Shown: positions 44,704-53,995, counted from the stretch's first letter. The stretch is DNA of 64,000 bases from Bacteroidales bacterium UBA1745 (GCA_002314885.1 DCHT01000034.1:31533-95532); one strand, 5' to 3'. Notes: generated from the sequence alone by a model not told the origin. A program made the numbers and translations.

Positions 44704-44739
44704 ACTCCGCATTCTCCAGTGCCGGAGTTTTTTGTTTTT
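44704..44739 (+). terminator. Intrinsic terminator/attenuator in the metK leader
   Basis: ACTCCG (44704-44709) pairs with CGGAGT (44723-44728), followed by a T-rich run to 44739. It lies 27 bases before the metK ATG, so every full-length metK transcript must read through it. With the aptamer upstream it looks like a transcription attenuator. Confidence 0.75.
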
Positions 44740-44765
44740 AATACACAATCACAAACTGTGAAACA

Positions 44766-46040
44766 ATGAAATATCTTTTTACTTCCGAATCGGTGTCTGA
44801 AGGACACCCGGACAAAGTCTCGGATCAGATCTCTGACGCTGTCCTTGATGAATTCCTCCGTCAGGATCCTGACGCGAAGGTCGCTTGCGAGACATTCTGC
44901 ACCACTGGTCTCGTGGTTATTGGCGGTGAGGTGCACAGTGAAGCCTATGTCGATATCCAGAAGACCACCCGTGAGGTGATCCGAAAGATAGGCTACACCA
45001 AATCAGAATACAAGTTCGACGCGGACAGCTGCGGCATCCTCAGCGCGATCCACGAGCAGAGCAGCGACATCAACCAGGGCGTAACCCGCGCACAGCAGGC
45101 CGAAGTCACCAACGACGAGGCCGACAAGCAGGGCGCAGGCGACCAGGGAATGATGTTCGGCTATGCCTGTGACGACACCGAGGAACTTATGCCTCTGCCT
45201 CTCTTCCTCGCCCACAAGGCACTCGTGAAACTCGCCGAAATCCGCCGCGAAGGCAAGGTTATGACCTACCTCCGTCCGGATGCCAAGAGCCAGTTCACCA
45301 TCGAGTACGACGACGAGACAAACTCCCCTGTACGCGTCCACACCATCGTCATTTCCACCCAGCACGACGAGTTCGACCCTGTCGAGAAGGTTATGCAGGA
45401 CAAGATCAGGGCTGACGTCCAGGAGTACCTTCTCCCAGCTCTCATCGCAGAGCTTCCGGAGCAGACCGCAGCCCTCTTCAAGGGTGACTACACCCTCCAC
45501 GTGAACCCTACCGGAAAATTCGTCATCGGAGGCCCTCACGGCGACACAGGCCTCACCGGCCGCAAGATCATCGTGGACACCTACGGCGGCAAGGGCGCAC
45601 ACGGCGGCGGAGCATTCAGCGGCAAGGATCCATCCAAGGTGGACCGCTCAGCAGCATACGCAGCCCGCTACATCGCAAAGAATATGGTTGCAGCAGGAGT
45701 AGCACGCGAAATGCTCGTCCAGCTTTCATACGCCATCGGCGTGGCAAAGCCAGTGAGCATCTACGTGAACACCTACGGCACCTCCAAGTTTGCAGATGCC
45801 CTGATTGCTGAAAAAGTGGGAGAGCTCTTCGACCTCCGCCCGGCAAAGATCGTGGAAAAGTTCGGTCTGAAGAATCCTATCTACCAGGAGACCGCCGCCT
45901 ACGGACACGTCGGCCGCAAGCCGTTCAAGAGGGTCGTGACCCTCAGACGCGGTGGTGAGGAAGTCGAGCAGGAAATCCAGTTCTTCGGCTGGGAACTCCT
46001 CGACAGCGTGGAGAAAATCCAGAAGGCCTTCGAACTTTAG
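44766..46040 (+). CDS. metK: S-adenosylmethionine synthetase
   Basis: Makes SAM from methionine and ATP in the cytosol. It has 424 residues with signature blocks [22 protein letters not shown] (N-terminal ATP site), [13 protein letters not shown], the P-loop-like [19 protein letters not shown], and [10 protein letters not shown]. The Bacteroidales form is longer than E. coli MetK (384) because of extra loop segments. It is monocistronic; its stop codon overlaps that of the convergent lipoprotein gene. Regulation probably acts through the SAM-II-like leader and the terminator. Confidence 0.97.
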   Translation: MKYLFTSESVSEGHPDKVSDQISDAVLDEFLRQDPDAKVACETFCTTGLVVIGGEVHSEAYVDIQKTTREVIRKIGYTKSEYKFDADSCGILSAIHEQSSDINQGVTRAQQAEVTNDEADKQGAGDQGMMFGYACDDTEELMPLPLFLAHKALVKLAEIRREGKVMTYLRPDAKSQFTIEYDDETNSPVRVHTIVISTQHDEFDPVEKVMQDKIRADVQEYLLPALIAELPEQTAALFKGDYTLHVNPTGKFVIGGPHGDTGLTGRKIIVDTYGGKGAHGGGAFSGKDPSKVDRSAAYAARYIAKNMVAAGVAREMLVQLSYAIGVAKPVSIYVNTYGTSKFADALIAEKVGELFDLRPAKIVEKFGLKNPIYQETAAYGHVGRKPFKRVVTLRRGGEEVEQEIQFFGWELLDSVEKIQKAFEL

Positions 46041-46495
46041 TAGGTCAGGACCTTATTTGCATCTATCAGCTCGCCAGCACTGAGGGAGACCTTCTTGAGC
46101 CAGAGTTCCTGCTCGACGATGGTCTTCCAAGTGCTGTCTGCAAGCACTTTACGGTCAAAGAAATAGAACGTCACCTTATCTTCCGGATGATAGGTTTCGA
46201 TAGGGCTTATGATGCCGCTGTTGTCCACATAGATACGGATCGAAGACCTGGCATCCACACGGAACATTGAATTCTTCAGGGCTGTCGTCAGACTGTCCGG
46301 AAGGGCACCTGTGACCTCGGAACAATCCACGTCACCGTGCTCCGGAATGAAGAGGTTGATGTCCGCGTCACTGGTGTTCCTGACGGTCATAAGATAATAC
46401 TGACGGTAGCCGTCATCGTAGCCGGGAACATACGAAGAATCGCAGGCTGTGGCGGCAAACAGAAGGGCCGCAATTGCAAAAATACACTTTCTCAT
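46037..46495 (-). CDS. Small lipoprotein of unknown function
   Basis: About 152 residues from ATG 46495, preceded by AGGAGGAG; a frame opening at 46528 would add 11 residues inside the upstream gene. The lipobox is LLFAATAC (Cys 18). The body is beta-rich with [24 protein letters not shown] and a repeated emphasis on hydrophobic-Asp strands. I recognise no family. It begins one base after the outer-membrane protein gene ends, so both are probably one operon. Its stop (TAA) overlaps the metK stop. Confidence 0.7.
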   Translation of the reverse strand: MRKCIFAIAALLFAATACDSSYVPGYDDGYRQYYLMTVRNTSDADINLFIPEHGDVDCSEVTGALPDSLTTALKNSMFRVDARSSIRIYVDNSGIISPIETYHPEDKVTFYFFDRKVLADSTWKTIVEQELWLKKVSLSAGELIDANKVLTY

Positions 46496-46496
46496 A

Positions 46497-47435
46497 CTAT
46501 CTCCTCCTTGCATATTTTCCGCTGACATAGCGGTTCCAACCGATGTTCCAGCCGATGCCGAGGTTCACATTGAACATAGAGCCGGCCATCCTGGAGAAAT
46601 TCTCGCTGACAGCGGTGTCCGGATCCTCGACCTTCATTCCGATGAGCTCCGAGTCATAGACGGCCTCAACCCAGGTCTGAGGGTTGTATGCATCCTTGGT
46701 CTGGGAAGTCACTCGCTTTCCATAGATCGTGGTAGGGCAGAATTTGCCGCCGGCCTCGAGGGAGAAGAAGAAGTGATGTCCGATCGAATAGGTAAGCTGA
46801 AGGCTTGCAGAAGTCACGAGGACCGGTACTGACGAGCCTGAATATACCGTTGGGTTTCCTTCGATGTAATCTCTGGAATCGTTGTTCATATAAGTGTAGT
46901 GGAAGGTCGCATCCCCGGAATCGTCGCGCTTGTACCTGACGTAGGAGTCGCTGGTTGTCGAATAACTGCCTATGCCCACGCCGATTCTCGGACGGAGGCT
47001 CCACTGACCGAAGTCGTAGCGATAGGCAAGACCCGTCTGGATTGCCACGAGGCTTGCGTCCTCAAAGGTTCCGTAGCCATAATATCCGTTGCGGGCATAT
47101 CTGTATGCGGCTCCGTCCGCCTTGTTGAGGACCTTGAAATAGTTCAGTCCGTTCGCACTGGTGTTGTCTGCGGTGAGGTCAAAGAAAAAGCCCCAGTGAC
47201 GGCCAGGATAATATGTGTAACGGAGTTTGAACTCCCCTCCTCTTGCGAGTCCGGAAGCCTTGCCGGCTTCACCGTTGACGTTATAAATGGAACCGGCGAA
47301 TCCGCCCTGAAGTTCCAGTGCGCTTCCGTAGGCGTACTCCTGCATTCCGTCAGCGTAGTAACGCTGCGCAGAAGCGCTCAGCGAAAGGGTCATAGCAAGT
47401 GCTGCAGAAGCAGCGACAATAATCGATTTCTTCAT
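46497..47435 (-). CDS. Outer-membrane beta-barrel (porin-family) protein
   Basis: A 312-residue protein with a signal peptide (ALAMTLSLSASAQ) and alternating aromatic/hydrophobic strands: LELQGGFAGSIYNV, FKLRYTYYPGRHWGFFFDL, VAIQTGLAYRYDFGQWSLRPRIGVGIG, LQLTYSIGHHFFFSLEAGGKF, FNVNLGIGWNIGWNRYV. This fits a barrel of 10-12 strands. The C-terminus RYVSGKYARRR lacks the classical terminal Phe. The function is unknown, but it is cotranscribed with the small lipoprotein downstream. Confidence 0.75.
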   Translation of the reverse strand: MKKSIIVAASAALAMTLSLSASAQRYYADGMQEYAYGSALELQGGFAGSIYNVNGEAGKASGLARGGEFKLRYTYYPGRHWGFFFDLTADNTSANGLNYFKVLNKADGAAYRYARNGYYGYGTFEDASLVAIQTGLAYRYDFGQWSLRPRIGVGIGSYSTTSDSYVRYKRDDSGDATFHYTYMNNDSRDYIEGNPTVYSGSSVPVLVTSASLQLTYSIGHHFFFSLEAGGKFCPTTIYGKRVTSQTKDAYNPQTWVEAVYDSELIGMKVEDPDTAVSENFSRMAGSMFNVNLGIGWNIGWNRYVSGKYARRR

Positions 47436-47490
47436 TCTTTTGATAACAAATACGGATACAAGATGCAGACTTGGGGGAAAACGTTGCAGT

Positions 47491-48435
47491 CTACACCTCC
47501 GTCCAATGAATGACGGTGCCCTTGCGCTCCATACCTCGGAACCAGGTCATCTGTCGCTTGGCGAACTGATGGATGGCCGTGGCCAGCTGAGAGCGCATCT
47601 CCTCGTAGCTGAATTCCCCAAGCACATATCTCGTAACAAACTTATACTCAAGGCCATAGTAGATCAGATCCTCCGCCGGAACGGTCTTCATCAATTCGCG
47701 GATCTCATCCACCATACCCTCCTCAAGACGTGCATCCAGGCGGGCGTCGATGCGCGCATTGCGCACTTCACGCGTGACGAGTGTGCCTATGTAATAAGTG
47801 TTCTTCGGCAGGAAGGCGCTGCGATGGACAGGATGCTCCTGCTCGTAGATAGCAATCTCAAGAGCCCTGATCAGCCTCTTGCGGGTGTCGTAGTCCGTGC
47901 TGTTGTGCAGGGGTTTGAGGGAAGCGAGACGGGCGATGAGAGTCTCGTCGTCGAACTGCTCCAGCTCCGCCCTCAATGCCGGATTCGGCGGCACGTCCGG
48001 CAGATTGTAGCCACAGGTGGCAGCCTCGATATAGAGGCCCGAACCGCCGCACAGAACGGGTATGCAGCCCCTCTCTACTATGTCTTTGTAGGCCTTCTCA
48101 AAGTCGTGCTGATAGCGGTAGATATCATACTTTTCACCGGCGTCCGCAATGTCCATCAAGTGATATGGAATCTCCTGATATTCAGCGAGATCCTTGCCTG
48201 TGCCTATGGTCATTCCGCGATACACCTGGCGGCTGTCGGCGGAGATGATTTCGGCATTGCCCAGCTGCCTGGCGAGATTCACGGCATAGCGGGTCTTGCC
48301 GGATGCCGTAGGACCCAGTACGCAGATGAGGTCTATCTCCCCGTCGAGGTACGCCTTTCGGAGGGCGTCCACGTCGATGGTCTCGGCCTGAGGAAGTTCG
48401 GCAGGAGCCGGAGGTATGATTATTTCTCGCTTCAT
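47491..48435 (-). CDS. miaA: tRNA dimethylallyltransferase MiaA
   Basis: Adds a dimethylallyl group to A37 of tRNAs reading codons that start with U. About 314 residues: P-loop [10 protein letters not shown], the [19 protein letters not shown] block that contacts the substrate, and the central GGSGLYIEA. The C-terminal part ([31 protein letters not shown]) is typical. A frame opens at 48492, but the promoter box at 48443-48450 lies inside that extension, so the start is ATG 48435. With only seven bases between the box and the ATG, the mRNA may be leaderless. Confidence 0.95.
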   Translation of the reverse strand: MKREIIIPPAPAELPQAETIDVDALRKAYLDGEIDLICVLGPTASGKTRYAVNLARQLGNAEIISADSRQVYRGMTIGTGKDLAEYQEIPYHLMDIADAGEKYDIYRYQHDFEKAYKDIVERGCIPVLCGGSGLYIEAATCGYNLPDVPPNPALRAELEQFDDETLIARLASLKPLHNSTDYDTRKRLIRALEIAIYEQEHPVHRSAFLPKNTYYIGTLVTREVRNARIDARLDARLEEGMVDEIRELMKTVPAEDLIYYGLEYKFVTRYVLGEFSYEEMRSQLATAIHQFAKRQMTWFRGMERKGTVIHWTEV

Positions 48436-48439
48436 TTCG

Positions 48440-48467
48440 TTGCAAAGGTAAGAAATTAGTATCTTTG
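48440..48467 (+). promoter_or_regulatory. smpB promoter
   Basis: TTG (48440-48442), 17 bases, then TATCTTTG (48460-48467): the clearest full promoter in the window. Transcription would start near 48472, eliminating the ATG at 48465 and leaving about ten bases before the ATG at 48483. Confidence 0.75.
48443..48450 (-). promoter_or_regulatory. miaA -7 box overlapping the smpB promoter
   Basis: The minus strand reads TACCTTTG, an exact match, seven bases before the miaA ATG. It lies directly beside the -33 TTG of the divergent smpB promoter, so RNA polymerase cannot occupy both at once. Confidence 0.55.
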
Positions 48468-48482
48468 CCGTATCATAATTAT

Positions 48483-48932
48483 ATGAAGGCAAAGAGCAAC
48501 ATAGAAATCAAGAACCGCAGGGCCTCCTTCGACTACGAATTCCTGGAGACCTTCCAGGCCGGCATAGTGCTGACCGGAACGGAGATAAAGTCCATCAGGG
48601 CCGGCAAGGCTTCGCTGGTGGACGGCTTCTGCTATTTCAGCGGCAATGAGCTCTATGTCAAGAATATGCACGTCGCAGAGTACCACTGGGCGAGCAACTG
48701 GGGCAAGCACGATCCGACCAGGGACCGCAAGCTCCTCCTCACCCGCAAGGAGCTGAACAAACTCCACCGCGCAGTCAAGGAAAAAGGTCTTACGATAGTG
48801 GCCGTGAAGCTCTATATCGCCGACAACGGCTACGCCAAGATACTCATCGCCCTGGCGAAGGGAAAGAAGGAATTCGACAAGCGAGCCTCCATCAAGGAGA
48901 AAGACCTGAGAAGAGAAATGGACAGGATGTAA
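48483..48932 (+). CDS. smpB: SsrA-binding protein SmpB
   Basis: Partner of tmRNA in rescuing stalled ribosomes. 149 residues from ATG 48483. Conserved blocks: [29 protein letters not shown], the tmRNA-binding ENHIAEY-like [30 protein letters not shown], and the basic C-terminal tail [14 protein letters not shown] that enters the mRNA channel. A longer frame at 48465 overlaps the promoter box and is rejected. It is monocistronic and divergent from miaA. The ssrA gene itself is not in this window. Confidence 0.95.
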   Translation: MKAKSNIEIKNRRASFDYEFLETFQAGIVLTGTEIKSIRAGKASLVDGFCYFSGNELYVKNMHVAEYHWASNWGKHDPTRDRKLLLTRKELNKLHRAVKEKGLTIVAVKLYIADNGYAKILIALAKGKKEFDKRASIKEKDLRREMDRM

Positions 48933-48949
48933 ATCCCGTCCATTTTCCT

Positions 48950-49729
48950 TTATTGTATCTTCACTACGAATGCGTGGTGGTCTTCGTCCTTCCAGGCCTC
49001 CTCATCCCAGTCGGGACTCTGATATGGGCCCTCGTGGTCAATCTTGAATGAAAGATAGGTGATAGGATAGCCCTGCGCCAGGAAATGCCTCTCATAGAAG
49101 GTCTGAACCTCGTAAAGGGACTTTACTTCCTCCTCGGAAAGATGCGTCTGGAGCGTGTCCGCTGCAGTATTGTAGAGGTCCGTAGTCACTGCGAGGATGT
49201 CCAGGGAATTGCACTCGGCAATGGCTCTGGAATACTCGTGGAGATAGCGGCTGTCAGTCTTGAGATTGATCACTCCCCCAGCCTTGAGGAAACCGCGGTA
49301 ACGGTCCAGGAAACGCGGCGATGTGAGTCTCTTGTTCTCCCTTCCTATCTGAGGATCCGCGAAAGTGATCCAGATTCCGGCTATCTCGCCAGGGGCGAAA
49401 AGAGAGGCTATGAACTCGATGCGGGTACGCAGGAAACCCACGTTTCCCATCTGTTCCAGAGTGGCCTGCTTGGCGCCCTTCCAGAGCCTTGCGCCCTTGA
49501 TGTCCACACCTATGTAATTGATTGATGGATTGCGTTTTGCGAGGTCGATCGTGTATTCGCCCTTGCCGCATCCGAGCTCCAGGACTATGGGCTTGTCATT
49601 GTGGAAGAAATCCGACGCCCAATGACCCTTCAGAGGATGGTCCACGCCCAGCACTTCCTGGGTGGAAGGCTGCACGAGGCAGGCGAAGGTCTCGTTCTCC
49701 GCGAATTTTCTAAGCTTCCCGTGGCCCAT
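48950..49729 (-). CDS. trmB: tRNA (guanine-N7)-methyltransferase TrmB
   Basis: Methylates G46 of tRNA with SAM. About 259 residues from ATG 49729 (MGHGKLRKFAENETF), which matches the usual N-terminus; the longer frame to 49891 is Arg/Ser-rich translation of the ricT 3' end. Motifs: SAM loop IVLELGCGKGEYT, acidic residue in YIGVDIKGARLW, and the TrmB-specific IWITFADPQIGRENKRLTSPRFLDRY. It overlaps ricT by 20 bases and is the last gene of a long minus-strand cluster. Confidence 0.94.
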   Translation of the reverse strand: MGHGKLRKFAENETFACLVQPSTQEVLGVDHPLKGHWASDFFHNDKPIVLELGCGKGEYTIDLAKRNPSINYIGVDIKGARLWKGAKQATLEQMGNVGFLRTRIEFIASLFAPGEIAGIWITFADPQIGRENKRLTSPRFLDRYRGFLKAGGVINLKTDSRYLHEYSRAIAECNSLDILAVTTDLYNTAADTLQTHLSEEEVKSLYEVQTFYERHFLAQGYPITYLSFKIDHEGPYQSPDWDEEAWKDEDHHAFVVKIQ

Positions 49730-50882
49730 TGTTCTTCTTCGGCTTTCTGTTGTTGCGATGACGGTTGTTGCCGTGCTTCTTCTTGCGCGCCTCATCGAAG
49801 CGGGTGATGCTGTCGTCGCCAACTGCGGAAACGAATTCTGGTGCTGAAGGAACCGGCTCCTCCTGGAGGGATTCCGGCTTCTGTCCGGCACGGTTCATCC
49901 TGATGATCTCACGTACCTCGGCAGCATCCAGAGGATAGAGTTTTGCAAGGGAATCCTTGTCGTAGGAGAAGTACATTATCTCCCTGAGGATGTCTGTCTT
50001 CATAAGGTAGGCCAGGCCATCCTCGAATTCGAGAGGCTGGTTCACCTTAGGGATACGGGACTGGGCATCGAGATATGCGGCAGTCTCATAATTGAGGCAG
50101 CACTTGAGCTTTCCGCACTGTCCGGCCAGCTTCTGAGGATTCAGGGACAGGTCCTGGATACGTGCGGCGGAAGTCGTTATCGACTGGAAGGTGGAGATAT
50201 AGTTCGAACAGCAGAGTTCGCGTCCGCAGACACCGAGACCACCGATGAGGCCGGCCTCCTGACGCGCTCCGATCTGCTTCATCTCGATGCGGATGCGGAA
50301 TTCCTCAGCGAAGACCTTGATCAGCTGACGGAAATCGACGCGGCCGTCCGCAATGTAGTAGAAGATGGCCTTGGTGCCGTCTCCCTGGAATTCCACGTCG
50401 CCGATCTTCATCTCGAGTCCGAGTTCCACTGCTATCTGGCGGGAACGTATCATCACCTCGTGCTCCCTGGAAATGGCATCCTGCCACTTCTCTATGTCGA
50501 AGAGCTTGGCCTTGCGGTAGATCTTCTTTATGTCCGGGCTGTCCGGCTTGATCCTGCGGCAGGCCATCTGATGAGCCACGACAGGTCCCTCGAGGGTGAC
50601 GATGCCCACGTCGTGGCCGGTATTGGCCTCCACGATGACGATGTCTCCCGTCTTCACGGTCTGGCCGGAAGCATTGACATATATGCCCTTCCTGGTGTTC
50701 TTGAAGCGCACCTCGAAAAGGTTCTTGTACTGCTCCTGGCCTACGCCCTTGAGCCAGTCATATACCTCCAGTTTGCAGCAGCCCTGACGGTAGGTGCACT
50801 CGGTTTCGCCCTGGGTGTTCTTTTCCACCACACATCCGCGGGAGCAGTCAAACTGCCTGGTTTCGTTATTTACGTTGTCCAT
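49710..50882 (-). CDS. ricT: PSP1/RicT-family protein
   Basis: A 390-residue protein of the YaaT/RicT (PSP1) family. The N-terminal region has clustered cysteines (CSRGC, CCKLEVYDWL). The PSP1 domain includes EVRFKNTRKGIYVN, EANTGHDVGIVTLEG and the conserved GARQEAGLIGGLGVCGRELCCSNY and AGQCGKLKCCLNYE blocks. In Bacillus, RicT with RicA/RicF binds iron-sulfur clusters and promotes RNase Y-dependent mRNA processing. The C-terminal 30 residues are very basic with Asn/Lys/Arg (KKKHGNNRHRNNRKPKKNN), which could bind nucleic acid and are an addition over the Bacillus protein. It follows the delta' gene by three bases. Confidence 0.92.
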   Translation of the reverse strand: MDNVNNETRQFDCSRGCVVEKNTQGETECTYRQGCCKLEVYDWLKGVGQEQYKNLFEVRFKNTRKGIYVNASGQTVKTGDIVIVEANTGHDVGIVTLEGPVVAHQMACRRIKPDSPDIKKIYRKAKLFDIEKWQDAISREHEVMIRSRQIAVELGLEMKIGDVEFQGDGTKAIFYYIADGRVDFRQLIKVFAEEFRIRIEMKQIGARQEAGLIGGLGVCGRELCCSNYISTFQSITTSAARIQDLSLNPQKLAGQCGKLKCCLNYETAAYLDAQSRIPKVNQPLEFEDGLAYLMKTDILREIMYFSYDKDSLAKLYPLDAAEVREIIRMNRAGQKPESLQEEPVPSAPEFVSAVGDDSITRFDEARKKKHGNNRHRNNRKPKKNNGPREA

Positions 50883-50885
50883 AGA

Positions 50886-51932
50886 CTATAAGCTTATAAA
50901 TAACCTGTTCACAAGATCGCAGAACAGTATCTTCTGGTTCACGTTCCTCTCCAGCAGAGCAGCTGCCGAATTGAGGTAGTCCATAGCCTTGCGGCTGTAT
51001 GGCTTCGGGCACTTGGATGCCAGATTCGTGAACAGATCCTGCTCATACTCAGACAGATATGCAATCTGCGACAGGTTCTGCTGTATCATAAATATCTTTC
51101 TGAAGCCCTCGCTCGCATAGACGAGGAAAGCCTTCTGTTTCTCTCTGGAATCGAATGCAGCCAAGTCATCGGCACATTCGAGGGCCGCCAGCAGATCGCG
51201 GTCGGTCACCGCTTTCATAAGGTCGGCAAAAAGGTCCATATAGGACTGGGTGTCCGCACTGCTGCGGAGATTCGCAAGCTCCGACCTCGGAGGAGGCACG
51301 ACACGGAGGCACTGACAGCGCGAGAAGATGGTCTGCAGCACCTTTTCCGGGTTGTGGGTGATGAAGAGGAAAAGCGTCTTCTCGGGCGGTTCCTCAACTA
51401 TCTTCAGAAGCTTGTTGGCCGTCTGCACGTTCATCTTCTCCGGCTGGAAGAACACCACCGCCTTGTAGCCGTTCTCCACGGCGCTCAGGGAGAGCTTGTC
51501 GATGATGTACTTGGCCTCCTGGACATTCACGTCGCAGACCTTGCTCTCGATGCCGAAGGCAGCGGACATATCGGCCTCGAGGAAATACGGATTGGACAGG
51601 GCCAGTTCGCGGAATTCCTTGGCATATATCTCCGATGTGACATCCTTGGCGGCCATTTTCCCGGTCTTTGAACCGGTGTTGGTCGGATAGACGAAATGGG
51701 TGTCCGGATGGATCAGCTTGGACATCTTGACGCAGGACGGACACTCACCGCAGGAATCTCCGTCGTGCTTGTTCTGGCAGGCGAGATACTGCAGGAAGGC
51801 CATTACGAGGGGGAATGCTCCGCCGCCCTCATTCTCGTAGAAGAGGGTGGAATGAGGAATCCTGCCGCTGTCTGCCATAGACACCAGCGCCCTCTTGACG
51901 TCTTCGTTGCCCTTTATGTCACTGAACCTCAT
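50886..51932 (-). CDS. holB: DNA polymerase III clamp-loader delta' subunit
   Basis: About 348 residues from ATG 51932, which overlaps the upstream stop as ATGA. AAA+ clamp-loader fold with FSDIKGNEDVKRALV, RIPHSTLFYENEGG in place of an active Walker A (delta' is often ATPase-dead), a zinc knuckle (CGECPSCVKM with the preceding CQNKHDGDSC), KMNVQTANKLLKIVEEPPEKTLFLFITH and the RCQCLRV region. The gamma/tau paralog would have an intact P-loop, so delta' is preferred. It is next to ricT as in many bacteria. Confidence 0.88.
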   Translation of the reverse strand: MRFSDIKGNEDVKRALVSMADSGRIPHSTLFYENEGGGAFPLVMAFLQYLACQNKHDGDSCGECPSCVKMSKLIHPDTHFVYPTNTGSKTGKMAAKDVTSEIYAKEFRELALSNPYFLEADMSAAFGIESKVCDVNVQEAKYIIDKLSLSAVENGYKAVVFFQPEKMNVQTANKLLKIVEEPPEKTLFLFITHNPEKVLQTIFSRCQCLRVVPPPRSELANLRSSADTQSYMDLFADLMKAVTDRDLLAALECADDLAAFDSREKQKAFLVYASEGFRKIFMIQQNLSQIAYLSEYEQDLFTNLASKCPKPYSRKAMDYLNSAAALLERNVNQKILFCDLVNRLFISL

Positions 51933-52912
51933 ATCTTCCTGTTTCCAACATAGCACACCAGGCTGGAGAGATGTGTCCTCTCAAAGCTCTGCGGCAGCAT
52001 TTTAAGGGCCTCGAGAGCCCTGTCAATATATATCTCAAGCTTCCTCTGGGCATATTCAATGCCCTGGTTAGCCCTTACGAACTCACATATCTCCTCCCTG
52101 ACGTCAGTGTTATCTCCGACGCTTCGCACGAGATTCCTTACCCTTGCCTCTTCCTCCGGACCAGCATTCACGAAAGCCCCGAGCAGCGGCATTGTGATCT
52201 TCCTCTCAAGTATGTCCGCGCCCACCGGCTTGCCGACATTCATCCCGAGGGAGTAGTCGAAGATGTCGTCCCTTATCTGGAAAGCCAGACCGAGGTTGAC
52301 GGCATAGTCACGCACTGCGGAAACCTGTTCTTCGGAAGCATCTGCGGCAATGGCTCCTGACACGCAGGCAGCCTCAAAGAGGGATGCCGTCTTGCTGTAG
52401 ATGATGCGCAGATAGGCCTCCTGGTCAGTGTCGCAGGAATCCGCCTTCTGAAGCTGGAGCATCTCGCCTTCCGCAAGGTCGCTCAAGGTCTTGGCAAAGA
52501 GCCTGATGACCCTGTCGGAGGAGCGTTCCGCATCCAGGATGCAGGACACCGCCTTCACTAGCCAGAAGTCCCCCACAAGCACGGACGCCGAAGGTCCGAG
52601 GAGGGAGTTTATGGTCTGCTTGCCGCGTCTGACGTCACTCTGGTCGGCGACGTCGTCGTGGAGCAGGGTGGCATTGTGCAGCAGTTCTGCAGCCGCGGCA
52701 TAACGGCAGGCATCCATACTTGCAGGTAAACCTGATATAGCCCTCGCGACAAGGAGAGTCAGGACGGGACGGAGCTGCTTGCCGCCATTGGCCAGTATGG
52801 CATCGTTGACCTTTCCGAGGAGATCGATGTCATTGCCAAGCGCAGACTTCATCTGATCCTGCACCCTGGTCCAATCGCTTCCAAGCCAGTCCTTTACGTC
52901 CTTGAGATTCAT
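51929..52912 (-). CDS. Polyprenyl diphosphate synthase (trans-isoprenyl family)
   Basis: A 327-residue enzyme extending prenyl diphosphates with IPP. The first aspartate-rich motif is LLHDDVADQSDVRRG and the second is FQIRDDIFDY; KTASLFEAACVSGAIA lies between. Long-chain enzymes of this type make the octaprenyl or solanesyl side chain of menaquinone. The chain length cannot be read reliably from sequence. It is packed between a LOG-family gene (zero-base gap) and the delta' gene (four-base overlap). Confidence 0.92.
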   Translation of the reverse strand: MNLKDVKDWLGSDWTRVQDQMKSALGNDIDLLGKVNDAILANGGKQLRPVLTLLVARAISGLPASMDACRYAAAAELLHNATLLHDDVADQSDVRRGKQTINSLLGPSASVLVGDFWLVKAVSCILDAERSSDRVIRLFAKTLSDLAEGEMLQLQKADSCDTDQEAYLRIIYSKTASLFEAACVSGAIAADASEEQVSAVRDYAVNLGLAFQIRDDIFDYSLGMNVGKPVGADILERKITMPLLGAFVNAGPEEEARVRNLVRSVGDNTDVREEICEFVRANQGIEYAQRKLEIYIDRALEALKMLPQSFERTHLSSLVCYVGNRKI

Positions 52913-53443
52913 CTATCCGAGCATTTCAATGAGTTCGTCCACGGTAGAAGCCCAGCCGATGAGAGAGAATGTTCCCTCATCCAGCATCTCCGTCTTCACA
53001 TAGTATTCGAGCAGAGCCTTGAACGGATCGTAGAATCCACCGATATTCAGCACATACAGCTCACCAGGCCAACGATCCAGCTTGCGGAGCGTGAGAGTCT
53101 CGATGAACTCGTCGAGCGTTCCGATGCCGCCAGGAAGGGCCACCACGGCGTCAGAGCCTTCCCTCATAAGAGTCTTGCGCTCTGCCATAGTGTCCGTCCA
53201 CACGATTTCGCTGAGGCCCGCAGGCACCAGCTCGTGCATAAAGCGTGGAATGATGCCGATATGCTTACCCCCGCAATCCGCGAGTTCTGCGGCAATCTCG
53301 CCCATCGTTCCCTTGACTGTTCCGCCGGAGACGATGGTGTGGTCCTTCGCCGCTGCCTTGCGCACGAAATCCCTGGCCGCCGTGTTGTAGGCCGGGTCAA
53401 TCGTATAACTTGCAGAGCAGAAAACCGCGATCTTCTTTCCCAT
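52913..53443 (-). CDS. LOG-family (TIGR00730) Rossmann-fold protein
   Basis: 176 residues. Motifs of the LOG/lysine-decarboxylase-like fold: VFCSASYTID at the N-terminus, SGGTVKGTMGEIA (the usual family form is SGGG-x-x-GLMG), and the defining LPGGIGTLDEFIETLTLRKL. Members release a free base from nucleoside 5'-monophosphates (cytokinin riboside monophosphate phosphoribohydrolase activity in plants and some bacteria). The substrate in Bacteroidales is not established. Confidence 0.88.
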   Translation of the reverse strand: MGKKIAVFCSASYTIDPAYNTAARDFVRKAAAKDHTIVSGGTVKGTMGEIAAELADCGGKHIGIIPRFMHELVPAGLSEIVWTDTMAERKTLMREGSDAVVALPGGIGTLDEFIETLTLRKLDRWPGELYVLNIGGFYDPFKALLEYYVKTEMLDEGTFSLIGWASTVDELIEMLG

Positions 53444-53446
53444 ATC

Positions 53447-53983
53447 CTAGAACATTATTGCAAGTGAGAGAGTCGCACAGCGGTAACTGCCGGATGTGCC
53501 CTCCGAACTCTTGATATATGGATTGAGATCCCAGTTGTAGCGGGCTGAAATCTGAAGATGCCAGATCTCGATGCCGCCACCGACGCCCACGCCATACTCG
53601 AGGCGGTTGAGCATCTCCTTGTCTATCTGGCTGGTGACAGCCACGCCCACCATAGGAGCGACTTCGACGTATGGACGGAAGAGAATGAGATCCGGACCCC
53701 ACTGGAGGCCCACCGGGAGTTCGAGATAGCCTGTCTGGAGGTTCTCTGTCCTGGCATCCTTGCAATGATACATCAGGGATGGCTGGATTGCAAAACCAGC
53801 CAGAAACTTGTACTGGTATGTGATGCCGGCGTGATAACGGGTCACGCTCTTGGTCGCGTCAGTGAAGTTCTTGATGTCGGAGACGTTCGAGAACGAAGCA
53901 CCTCCGATCACGCCGAAATGACTCTGTGCGGAAGCAAATGCGCAGCAGAGCATAGCGAGAGCGATGAGGAGAGTCTTTTTCAT
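53447..53983 (-). CDS. Outer-membrane beta-barrel protein (PorT-like family), short
   Basis: 178 residues with a signal peptide (LAMLCCAFASAQ). Strand pattern HFGVIGGASFSNV, AGITYQYKFLAGFAIQPSLMYHC, YLELPVGLQWGPDLILFRPYVEVAPMVGVAV, RLEYGVGVGGGIEIWHLQISARYNWDL matches small barrels of the PorT/outer-membrane protein beta-barrel family. It is similar in order and spacing to the protein encoded at 54317-54958, so the two are probably paralogs on either side of thioredoxin. The function is unknown. Confidence 0.78.
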   Translation of the reverse strand: MKKTLLIALAMLCCAFASAQSHFGVIGGASFSNVSDIKNFTDATKSVTRYHAGITYQYKFLAGFAIQPSLMYHCKDARTENLQTGYLELPVGLQWGPDLILFRPYVEVAPMVGVAVTSQIDKEMLNRLEYGVGVGGGIEIWHLQISARYNWDLNPYIKSSEGTSGSYRCATLSLAIMF

Positions 53984-53995
53984 CAGATGCCGGTC

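Noticed and set aside
48465..48483. Upstream ATG for smpB
   Set aside because: It lies within the promoter -7 box and would be outside the transcript; ATG 48483 begins at the conserved N-terminus.
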